Positions 6,850 through 13,929 of a stretch of DNA of 14,055 bases are shown piece after piece. The DNA is from Chloroflexota bacterium (GTDB lineage: Bacteria > Chloroflexota > Dehalococcoidia > UBA2247 > RBG-13-53-26): contig QMOF01000035.1 in assembly GCA_003650185.1 (NCBI GenBank), positions 1 through 14,055 on the forward strand, read 5' to 3'. A program made the translations under genes and the position numbers. The notes under the pieces were generated by a model. The model was not told the origin of the DNA and made no database searches. It saw only the letters and a program-made list of their open reading frames with translations. Each line of letters begins with the position of its first letter. Position 1 is the first letter of the stretch.

Positions 6850-7734
6850 ATGCATGATTCCATCACACTGTACGATCGCCCGGAATTGAGGCATCCGAGG
6901 ATGCTCCTGGCATGGCCAGACCCGGGGCATGTAGGGTTGCGGGTGGTGGACTATCTGAGGAAGAAGCTGAGGGCCAGAGGATTTGCCAAGATCCGGCCCT
7001 ACGATTTCTCTGTGGCACCATGGGTCTCGGTCAAGGATGGGCTGATGGACAGGCTGGAGTTCATGAAGAATGAGTTCTACTACTGGAAAGATGCCAAAGG
7101 TAGCAGCGACCTGATCCTGTTCAGAAGTGAGTACCCAGCGGTGAACATCTATGATTACGTGTGCCTCGTGCTTGACGTAGCCTCCGAGTTCGGGGTGAAG
7201 CGACTATACACGGCAAGCTCCTTTGGGGCAGCCGGGATCACTCACAGGGAGGAGCCAGTTGTCCTGGGGGTGGGCAATCGGGTCGGGCTAAAGGCAACCA
7301 TGGAGAAGTACGGCATCAAGCCTTACCCAGAGTACAAGGGCGTCGGGAACATACAATCAGCCTTCTTGTGGCTGGCCAAGAAGAGGGACATTGAGGCGCT
7401 GAGCCTCTGGTCGCCGGTGCCTTACTATATTGCCAGGCTTCCCTTCCCGTGGAGCAACTACCCGAAGTGCTCTCTGGCGATGTTACAGAAGCTGGTGGCT
7501 ATGGAGAAGATCAGGGTTGACATTGGGGATCTGGAGATGTTTGCCCGCCAGACCGAGAGCGAGATGGCGAAGATGTACGAAGATCTGTATGAGGGGACGA
7601 AGAGCGACATCGCTCACCCAATTGCCGAATTGCCGCCTGGCTATACGGATGATGAGGGGGAACCCATCAGCGATGAAGACCTGAAGCGCATCATAAGAGA
7701 CTTGGATGATTTCTTCCGGAGAGGAAAGCAGTGA
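6850..7734 (+). CDS. PAC2 family protein (proteasome-assembly-chaperone-like), function unknown
   Basis: Protein of 294 residues in the PAC2 superfamily, whose eukaryotic members chaperone proteasome assembly and whose bacterial and archaeal members have no settled role. Recognisable features are 'LLAWPDPGHVGLRVVDYL' (19-36, the conserved PAC2 opening), 'SDLILFRSEYP' (86-96), a helix-rich middle with 'VGNRVG', and 'SLWSPVPYY' (185-193). The last 70 residues are charged and end in an acidic helix, as in many bacterial members. The ATG at 6850 is chosen because AGGA stands 7 bases upstream; a GTG at 6820 in the same frame would add ten residues. First gene of a close-packed run, only 7 bases before nadK, so a link to NAD(P) metabolism is possible but inferred from position only. 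Confidence 0.8.
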   Translation: MHDSITLYDRPELRHPRMLLAWPDPGHVGLRVVDYLRKKLRARGFAKIRPYDFSVAPWVSVKDGLMDRLEFMKNEFYYWKDAKGSSDLILFRSEYPAVNIYDYVCLVLDVASEFGVKRLYTASSFGAAGITHREEPVVLGVGNRVGLKATMEKYGIKPYPEYKGVGNIQSAFLWLAKKRDIEALSLWSPVPYYIARLPFPWSNYPKCSLAMLQKLVAMEKIRVDIGDLEMFARQTESEMAKMYEDLYEGTKSDIAHPIAELPPGYTDDEGEPISDEDLKRIIRDLDDFFRRGKQ

Positions 7735-7741
7735 TTGGGCG

Positions 7742-8602
7742 ATGATAAAGAGAGTCGGCGTCATCTATCATCCCAAGATTGAGGCGGCCGGGAAGGCAGG
7801 TGAGGAGCTTTGCCGGTTCTTGGACTCTCAAGGCATCGACCACTGGGCATGCTCCGCCTGGGATGATGAGGCGATCGAAGCGGAGGCCCCGAGCACGGAC
7901 CTGGCCGTGAGTGTGGGAGGGGATGGCACGATTCTGCGTGCTGTGCGTGCAATCAGCCCGTGGCAGATACCCATACTTGGCGTGAACCTGGGGCATCTGG
8001 GTTTCATGACAGAACTGACTGCGAAAGACATCATGGAGAGACTTCCCACCGTGCTTGGCGGGGATGGCTGGGTTGACGAGCGGGCCATGCTCGAAGTGGC
8101 GGTGTCTACTAGTGAGAAGCATCGTGCCGCGGAGCTTTCCGGGCCTTCGTTCGCGCTTAATGACGTGGTGCTGGGGCACGGGCCGAGGTGGAGGGTTATT
8201 TACATAAGAGCAACCATCAACGGTGCAGGCCTGACGACCTACAAGGCTGATGGCGTGATAGTGGCAACGGCTACGGGCAGCACTGGCTATGCACTGGCCG
8301 CCGGAGGGCCTATTCTTTACCCTCAGGCTCAGGAGATCATTCTGAAGCCGATCTCGGCTCACTTGACCATGCCTTACGCCCTGGTATTGCCTGCTACTGC
8401 CACGGTTGAGCTGGAGGTCCATACCGATCATGAGGCAATGCTCAGCATCGATGGTCAGGTTGAGTCGAGTCTGCGTGATGGTGACCGGGTAACGGTGAGG
8501 CGCAGCTCCCGGGTGGCGCGCTTCCTCAGGATCCACCCGCCTGAGTCCTTCTACAGCCGACTGGAGAGCCGGTTGAGGGCCAAAGGCTCCGAGGATAGTT
8601 GA
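7742..8602 (+). CDS. nadK: NAD kinase
   Basis: Phosphorylates NAD(+) to NADP(+), using ATP or polyphosphate; cytosolic. The 286 residues are the normal length. Motifs: 'GGDGT' (59-63), which binds phosphate and holds the catalytic aspartate; 'LGVNLGHLGFM' (79-89); 'LNDVVL' (139-144), the NE/ND motif; the glycine-rich 'DGVIVATATGSTGYALAAGG' (170-189); and 'SIDGQ' near 235-239. The ATG at 7742 gives the expected start (MIKRVGVIYHP); an in-frame upstream ATG at 7706 lies inside the PAC2 gene and is less likely. It starts 7 bases after the PAC2 stop and is followed after 10 bases by the acetyltransferase, which indicates one operon. Confidence 0.96.
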   Translation: MIKRVGVIYHPKIEAAGKAGEELCRFLDSQGIDHWACSAWDDEAIEAEAPSTDLAVSVGGDGTILRAVRAISPWQIPILGVNLGHLGFMTELTAKDIMERLPTVLGGDGWVDERAMLEVAVSTSEKHRAAELSGPSFALNDVVLGHGPRWRVIYIRATINGAGLTTYKADGVIVATATGSTGYALAAGGPILYPQAQEIILKPISAHLTMPYALVLPATATVELEVHTDHEAMLSIDGQVESSLRDGDRVTVRRSSRVARFLRIHPPESFYSRLESRLRAKGSEDS

Positions 8603-8612
8603 GAAAAAGGCG

Positions 8613-9065
8613 ATGCAGATAGAGAAAGCGAGAATGCGCGATGCTCCCGAAATACACAAGCTGATCAACAGCTTTGCTGACAAGGGAGAGATGCTGCCCA
8701 GGGCGCTGAGCGAGGTGTACGAGGGCATCAGGGATTTCTTCGTGGTCAGGAACGAAGGGCGTGTGGTGGCGTGCGGATGTCTTCACATATACTGGACTGA
8801 CCTGGCTGAGATCAGGAGTGTGGCCGTGAGTGAGGACTACCAGGGCCGGCAGATGGGCAGTGGCCTGGTCGCAGCCTGTATTGAAGAGGCCAGGGATCTG
8901 GACATCTCCCAGGTCTTCTGTCTTACCAGCAAGCCGTCCTTCTTCGAGAAACTCGGCTTCCGTCGGGTAGACACATTGGAGCTGCCGCGCAAGGTCTGGG
9001 CGGAATGCTATCGGTGTCCCAAGTTTCCCAACTGCGACGAGGTCGCCCTGATTCGGGGCACTTGA
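8613..9065 (+). CDS. GNAT N-acetyltransferase, short N-acetylglutamate-synthase-like
   Basis: A 150-residue acetyl-CoA-dependent acetyltransferase resembling the short, single-domain amino-acid N-acetyltransferases (ArgA-type) that make N-acetylglutamate, the first step of arginine synthesis. Shared features: 'ADKGEMLPRALSEVYEGIRD' (22-41), 'HIYWTDLAEIRSVAVSEDYQ' (58-77), the acetyl-CoA pyrophosphate loop 'RQMGSG' (79-84), 'FFEKLGF' (110-116), 'LPRKVW' and the closing 'CPKFPNCDE' (135-143). With Cys132 the tail carries three cysteines that could bind metal; this tail is also seen in known short synthases. No amino-acid-kinase domain is present. No arg gene is near, so the arginine role rests on family resemblance; another small amine substrate is possible. 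Starts 10 bases after nadK. Confidence 0.85.
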   Translation: MQIEKARMRDAPEIHKLINSFADKGEMLPRALSEVYEGIRDFFVVRNEGRVVACGCLHIYWTDLAEIRSVAVSEDYQGRQMGSGLVAACIEEARDLDISQVFCLTSKPSFFEKLGFRRVDTLELPRKVWAECYRCPKFPNCDEVALIRGT

Positions 9066-9114
9066 CCGGGTTCAGTTTCCGGAGCCTTTTCTACATTATT
9101 ATTTCGGAGGCCTC

Positions 9115-9669
9115 TTGAGCGACGAGAGAGAGAGGCTACTCAGTAGTGAGCAAGTCTACAAAGGCCGGGCGGTGCGCTTGAGGGTCGACACCGTGGAGAA
9201 GACTGGAGGGCGCCGGACGACCCGCGATGTGGTGGAACACGATGACTGTGTAGCCATCCTGGCCTTTGATGCAGAAGACAATGTGCTCTTGGTGCGCCAG
9301 TTTCGTCATGCCGTGGGCGCCGAGTTGCTGGAAGTCCCTGCTGGTGGGATTGAGCCCAATGAGACTCCTGACCAGGCCGTGTGCCGTGAGCTCCAGGAAG
9401 AGACAGGTTACTTCCCTAACAAGGTGAAGAGACTGGGGGGCTTCTACTCGGCCCCAGGCTACTGTACCGAGTACCTGTACCTGTACCTGGCTACCGACCT
9501 GGTCTTCAGGCCCTTGTGGGCAGAGGATAGCGAGGGCATCGAACTGGCACGGGTCCCTTACTCTAACGTCCCCGCTCTTATTGCCTCGGGCGATATCCGC
9601 GATGCCAAGAGCATCGCTGCCTTGCTCAGTGCTTCCCTGTATCGGCCAAGCAGTGATTCTCCGGGTTGA
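9115..9669 (+). CDS. NUDIX hydrolase, ADP-ribose pyrophosphatase-like
   Basis: Hydrolyses a nucleoside diphosphate linked to another group, most likely ADP-ribose, into AMP and ribose-5-phosphate. The full NUDIX box runs from Gly77 to Tyr99 (G-x5-E-x7-REL-x-EE-x-GY) with the catalytic glutamates in 'RELQEETG'. The N-terminal strands and the 'SAPGYCTEYLYLYLA' loop (112-126) place it with the ADP-ribose/sugar-nucleotide group. The 184-residue length is normal. The start is a TTG at 9115, since no ATG or GTG lies nearby in frame; a GGAGG at 9106-9110 precedes it by 4 bases, rather close. Last gene of the run: the 49-base gap to the acetyltransferase is AT-rich (around 9087-9104) and might hold a weak internal promoter. 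It converges with the activase, 29 bases apart. Confidence 0.9.
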   Translation: MSDERERLLSSEQVYKGRAVRLRVDTVEKTGGRRTTRDVVEHDDCVAILAFDAEDNVLLVRQFRHAVGAELLEVPAGGIEPNETPDQAVCRELQEETGYFPNKVKRLGGFYSAPGYCTEYLYLYLATDLVFRPLWAEDSEGIELARVPYSNVPALIASGDIRDAKSIAALLSASLYRPSSDSPG

Positions 9670-9698
9670 CCAGCGGGTTGTCTACATGGGAACGTCAG

Positions 9699-12600
9699 CT
9701 AGACTGCGTTGCCGCTATTCTTGCGGCAGAACCTTATGATCTCGGCGAAGTTGTTGATCCTCGCCGAGTTAGTCGCCTCCAGGAAACCGTCATAGGTGAG
9801 GTTTATCCACGGCTTGCCGTACTTTGCCGTGAACTTATCGGACATGGCGGCCACAATGCCGCCGGGCATGCAGCCATGGGGCATGACTGAGATCACGCCG
9901 GCGTACCTGGGGTCTTCCATCCACTCAACGCCCACCCCTATGCTGAGAACAGCCTCGCTTCCACACTTGGGCGAAAGGTAGCGACTGGATACAGCCAGTA
10001 TCTCCTTGGTTGAAGGCTCTCGTGTGTCCAGCAGGTCGGCGAAGTTGGAAGCCACCCAGCGCTCAGCTCGTCTTTGCCAGAGTTGTCTCAAGTAGCCGGA
10101 GACTATCTTCTTACAATCCCTGTCCCTGATTCCGTCCTCGATCTTGCGGTGGGTGAGGTACTTGAACCATTCCCCAATAGGCGACACGACTACTTCGAGG
10201 CCTGCGTTCTCGCACTCTTTGACCAGGTTACAGTTGCTGAACTTGTTAGACCGCAGGAAGATCTCGCCGTTGATACCTACCAGTGGCCTCCTAGGCAGGC
10301 TGGGGTCGATAAGAGCCTTGAACCTGGCTGTAGCTTGTCCCAGAATGTCATCGAAGGTTTCCCTGCGGCGGACACGGTCGGCGAGCCGGGTCACGCACTC
10401 GTCGAAGAGCTGGTCTGCGGCTCCTGGCGTCTTCTCGTACGGGCGGGTACGCCACACCAGCCTCTCCAGGAAGTCCATGCCCACGATGGCCTTCCAGGCC
10501 AGCCTCTCGAACTGGGGACCGAGGCCCAGGTCACTGTAGGCAGTGTTTGACACGGTAGTCCTTATCTTGAGGTCGAAGCCGATCTCCTTGAGCAATCGGG
10601 TCTGTTCCACAGCGTATTTCCCGAAACGGCACGGCCCGTAGGCACTGGCCATGAATCCCTCCACATCCCCCGGACCAATGCCGTCGAGGCCGCCCTCGTG
10701 GAAGAACCTGACGAATCCGCCGAGCGTTACCCGGTAGGGCAAACACTCCCTCCCCGAGGTGAGCCGGTTGCTGTAGAACAAGTTCCTTTGGTCAGGCTCC
10801 GGCAACACAGCCGCCTTCACTCCGAAGGCTTCCATAGCCGCACTGAGTATCTGGGCGTGCGAGGCCATTGGCGGTATCAGGATGACCTTGTTGTTTGATC
10901 TGAAGGAAACCGGCGCCTCCCGCCGGATCTTCGCTATGTCGACCGCCACATGATGCGGTTTCGCGGAACGGGCGAATCCTCGAATGGTATCGACGAATGC
11001 CTCCAAACGGGTGATGAGTCCCGCCTCCGCGGCGTGTTCGTCTATCTCTAGCTGCCCCAGGGGCTTGGTGCCCATAACGTCGGACACCAGGTTAATGATG
11101 AAGGAGTTAGGCCCGCAGCCGAAGTTGGTAAGCACAAGCCCGAATAGCTGTGGGTCCTGCGCTACTATGGCTGCCCCGGCTACGTGTCTGGCTTCGGCCA
11201 GCCAGTAAGGCCGGTCTGTGTACTTTGTGACATCGACTGAATCCAGAGGTAGGAAGTCCAGTGGAATGGGCACTACTCCAAGGTGAGCCAACTCCTCGGC
11301 TATACCCAGGTTAGCGCCGGAGTCCTGTGACATGTAAGACCGCGATAGGATGACCACACCCAGTTGGCCGCTCTGGTGTATCTCATCCAGCAACCGTCTC
11401 CCTCGCTCCTGCAGCGCTGCTTCAAACCGCTGCTGCGCCTGGATGCCAGCCTCCGCAGCCAGTCGTCCCTGCTTACTGGAAAAGCCCATCTGGACCGCCG
11501 CTTGCGCCAGGTTTCGCAGCACGTCGCCGTTGCCTGTGCTGAAATCAATCACTGGCGCAACCAGCCGGTTTCCCAGATCGAGCACCTGCCGCACTATGAA
11601 GGGGGATGCCTGCACCAGAGGGCAGGAGTACTTCTGGTTCTCGTCCCCCTCCTTGCGGCCCAAGCGAATAGCGCAGGGATAGAGGATGTAGTCAACGCTG
11701 TCCAAATCGGCCACATGGCCGTGCAACAGCTTGACAGGGAAACAGCTATCTGCGTAGCTCAGCTCGGTGGCCCGTTCGATGATCTGCTTGTTTGTTCTGC
11801 TCGAAAGGACGACCCTTGCGCCGAGGGCGTTGAGAAAACCGATAAGCAACGGGGCGTAGTCGTATACAAGCAGCCCCCTGGGAATGCCAACGCAGGGCTG
11901 GCCGTCGGTCTCTCTGTATTCCCCAAACAGGAGCTTCTCGCGTTCGTCGAAGGCTGTTACCACTCTCTCGTGGCTCACGGCGCTATCATAGCGATCGCAA
12001 CGGCTGCCGTAGAAAGTGGGCTTCTCGTTTGGTATCTCCAACCTGCTTATGGTGCAGTTGTTGTCACACCCCTTGCAGGTGAAGGTGGTCAGCTTATGGT
12101 TGGTATTGATGACGTTCTGGAATCCCTTGAACCTGGAGGGCTTGCCCCCCATCTCCTCTTTTGCCAGCAGTGCTGCTCCTATGGCTCCACTGACCTCCTT
12201 GTGCTCCGGTACGATAATGGTCCGACCCCCGAGTGCCTGTTGAAAGGCGGAAACGACCGCGTCATTGTAGAAGACGGCTCCTGTGAGGATTACCTTGTCG
12301 CCCAGTTTCCTTGTTTCCACCACTTTGGAGAGGTAGTTTCCTGCGATTGAGTTTGCCAGGCTGGCTGTTATGACCTCCAGTGGCACGCCCTCTTGCTGGG
12401 CTGAAGCCACGGCCTGTCCCATGAAAGCGGCACAACGGGTTCCCAGGTCGATGGTATGCGGTGCCTTAAAGGCCAGGCTGGCGAACTCTCCATTCTGGAC
12501 GTGAATACCGAGTTGCTCCGCCAGCTCGTCAATGAAGCTGCCAGTCCCTGCCGCGCAGGCCTTGTTCATTTGATAGTCGACCACGACCCCATTTCGCTTG

Positions 12601-13856
12601 ATCACCAGCTTTGAGTCCTGTCCGCCTATCTCGATGATATCGGCCTCAGGGTCAAGCTCCGCAGCGGCCCTCGTCTGGGCGGTTATCTCGTTCTTTATCA
12701 AGTCGGCGCCGATGAAGCTGCCGACCAGGTATCTTCCCGAGCCAGTGACACCCACGCCAGCTATGGTGGCATTGTCGCCGACATGCTGGTATATGTTTCG
12801 GAAGACCTGCTTTACGGCCTCGATGGGTCTCCCTGCGGTCATGAGGTAACTCTTGGAGACGACGCTCTGGCCCACCTCATCAAGGATGACTGCTTTGGTA
12901 CTGGTGGAGCCAACGTCCACGCCGAGATAGCCTACGAAAGGTCCGTCAACCTTGGGGGCTATCCACTGTCCGTCTTGCGTGGTGGTCTTTTCTAGCCTCG
13001 GGTTCCGGAAGTAGAACTGCCTGGTCTCCCCTTCGAGGAAAGGAGTAACGGTGGCCTGCCATCCCGAGTCTCTTGCCAGCAGGGCTGAGCCGAAGGCTTC
13101 AATATGTGAGAAGTTGGCCGGAACGGTGACGTCCACCTGACGTCCGTTCCTGGCTGACAGCGTCTCGCGAAGGGATTTGAGCAAGGCGTGGTTGGCGGCG
13201 ACTCCGCCGACGAAGTAGATCGGCTCGCGGAAGGCGCCCTTCTGTAGGGACACCACCATCCGGGATATGCTGCCACACAACGCGTACAGCATTGCCCCGA
13301 GTGGAGCGCCCTTTTGTTGCAGGTGGATCAAGTCCGTCTTGGCGAATACGGAGCACCTGGCAGCTATTCTGGGAGGGGTACCCTCAAACTCCAGGGCGAG
13401 ACGAGAAAGGTCGGACAAGGTGATGCCCAGCCTGTATGCCTGCTGCTCGAGGAACCTGCCGGTGCCAGCGGCACAAAGAGGGTTTGAGGCCACCTTCCAG
13501 GGTTTCCTCAGGCCATCTTCCAGCAGTATGACAAAGGAGCTTTGACCGCCGATCTGGATGATGGTCTTCGCTTCGGGATGCAAATGAAGAAGCCCGGCGG
13601 CGATGGAAAGGGAGCTACTGTACTCGGCCCAGTTCAGGTCCTTTGGTATGATACCCTTGCCCGAACCGGATACGCCGGCTGTCGAGATGTCCTCTAGGTT
13701 GATCTGATTGCTGAGCCTGTCCAGCAAGGAGATGACTGCGATCTTGGGACTGGTGGTTATCTTCTCGCTGTCCAGCCTGGCAATGGAGCAATCGCTATCT
13801 AGTAGGGCTAGCTTGGCATTGACAGACCCAATGTCTAATCCAAGGGAATAAGTCAT
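9699..13856 (-). CDS. Giant fused CoA-activase/2-hydroxyacyl-CoA-dehydratase-like protein (tandem BcrAD/BadFG + DUF2229)
   Basis: 1385 residues, about the size of known long 'acyl-CoA dehydratase activase-related' proteins. Two ATPase modules of the HgdC/BadFG fold come first. Module 1 (about 1-262): 'LGLDIGSVNAK', 'GVSGSGKG', 'QIGGQSS', Cys128 in 'CAAGTG', Cys168 in 'ARC', 'VGGVAANHA'. Module 2 (about 308-565): 'LGVDVGSTSTK', 'GVTGSGR', 'EIGGQDSK', Cys434 in 'CAAGTG', Cys475 in 'TRC'. A linker holds Cys594, 597, 601 and 620. The C-terminal part is DUF2229/HgdB-like, with cysteines in 'DSCFP', 'YPCAI', 'FGCGP', 'RECLP', 'GPCRF' and 'PHGCMPGG'. In relatives the activase hydrolyses ATP to push an electron into a dehydratase or reductase cluster; here both halves are in one chain. 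Substrate unknown; probably cytosolic and oxygen-sensitive. The ATG at 13856 (AGGCGG just upstream) is preferred over the ATG at 13871 or the TTG at 13898, which lies at or before the predicted transcript start. Confidence 0.92.
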   Translation of the reverse strand: MTYSLGLDIGSVNAKLALLDSDCSIARLDSEKITTSPKIAVISLLDRLSNQINLEDISTAGVSGSGKGIIPKDLNWAEYSSSLSIAAGLLHLHPEAKTIIQIGGQSSFVILLEDGLRKPWKVASNPLCAAGTGRFLEQQAYRLGITLSDLSRLALEFEGTPPRIAARCSVFAKTDLIHLQQKGAPLGAMLYALCGSISRMVVSLQKGAFREPIYFVGGVAANHALLKSLRETLSARNGRQVDVTVPANFSHIEAFGSALLARDSGWQATVTPFLEGETRQFYFRNPRLEKTTTQDGQWIAPKVDGPFVGYLGVDVGSTSTKAVILDEVGQSVVSKSYLMTAGRPIEAVKQVFRNIYQHVGDNATIAGVGVTGSGRYLVGSFIGADLIKNEITAQTRAAAELDPEADIIEIGGQDSKLVIKRNGVVVDYQMNKACAAGTGSFIDELAEQLGIHVQNGEFASLAFKAPHTIDLGTRCAAFMGQAVASAQQEGVPLEVITASLANSIAGNYLSKVVETRKLGDKVILTGAVFYNDAVVSAFQQALGGRTIIVPEHKEVSGAIGAALLAKEEMGGKPSRFKGFQNVINTNHKLTTFTCKGCDNNCTISRLEIPNEKPTFYGSRCDRYDSAVSHERVVTAFDEREKLLFGEYRETDGQPCVGIPRGLLVYDYAPLLIGFLNALGARVVLSSRTNKQIIERATELSYADSCFPVKLLHGHVADLDSVDYILYPCAIRLGRKEGDENQKYSCPLVQASPFIVRQVLDLGNRLVAPVIDFSTGNGDVLRNLAQAAVQMGFSSKQGRLAAEAGIQAQQRFEAALQERGRRLLDEIHQSGQLGVVILSRSYMSQDSGANLGIAEELAHLGVVPIPLDFLPLDSVDVTKYTDRPYWLAEARHVAGAAIVAQDPQLFGLVLTNFGCGPNSFIINLVSDVMGTKPLGQLEIDEHAAEAGLITRLEAFVDTIRGFARSAKPHHVAVDIAKIRREAPVSFRSNNKVILIPPMASHAQILSAAMEAFGVKAAVLPEPDQRNLFYSNRLTSGRECLPYRVTLGGFVRFFHEGGLDGIGPGDVEGFMASAYGPCRFGKYAVEQTRLLKEIGFDLKIRTTVSNTAYSDLGLGPQFERLAWKAIVGMDFLERLVWRTRPYEKTPGAADQLFDECVTRLADRVRRRETFDDILGQATARFKALIDPSLPRRPLVGINGEIFLRSNKFSNCNLVKECENAGLEVVVSPIGEWFKYLTHRKIEDGIRDRDCKKIVSGYLRQLWQRRAERWVASNFADLLDTREPSTKEILAVSSRYLSPKCGSEAVLSIGVGVEWMEDPRYAGVISVMPHGCMPGGIVAAMSDKFTAKYGKPWINLTYDGFLEATNSARINNFAEIIRFCRKNSGNAV

Positions 13857-13900
13857 GTTCCGCCTAGGCATTGTAGACCAGACACCAGCAAACCGCAAGG

Positions 13901-13929
13901 ATTATACTACATCAATAGGTGTCCTTCTA
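13901..13929 (-). promoter_or_regulatory. Candidate promoter for the giant activase
   Basis: A perfect minus-strand TATAAT (13906-13901) stands about 45 bases before the activase ATG; 17 bases further upstream is TAGAAG (13929-13924), only three of six to the -35 consensus. Transcription would begin near 13894, which argues against the TTG start at 13898. The -35 half lies next to or inside the presumed end of the insertion sequence. A second, weaker pair, TTGCGG-N17-TACAAT, lies closer to the gene but would leave almost no leader. Confidence 0.4.

Noticed and set aside
7691..8728. Minus-strand open frame of 345 codons opposite nadK
   Set aside because: The plus strand carries every NAD kinase motif in frame. 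The antisense product matches nothing I recognise.
9710..9728. Hairpin TGCCGC/GCGGCA near the NUDIX-activase convergence
   Set aside because: It lies inside the last codons of the activase, has only 6 bp and no T-run on either strand, so it is not a supportable terminator.
11364..12350. Plus-strand open frame of 328 codons inside the activase gene
   Set aside because: Antisense to well-conserved DUF2229 and activase sequence. No start signal or domain supports it.
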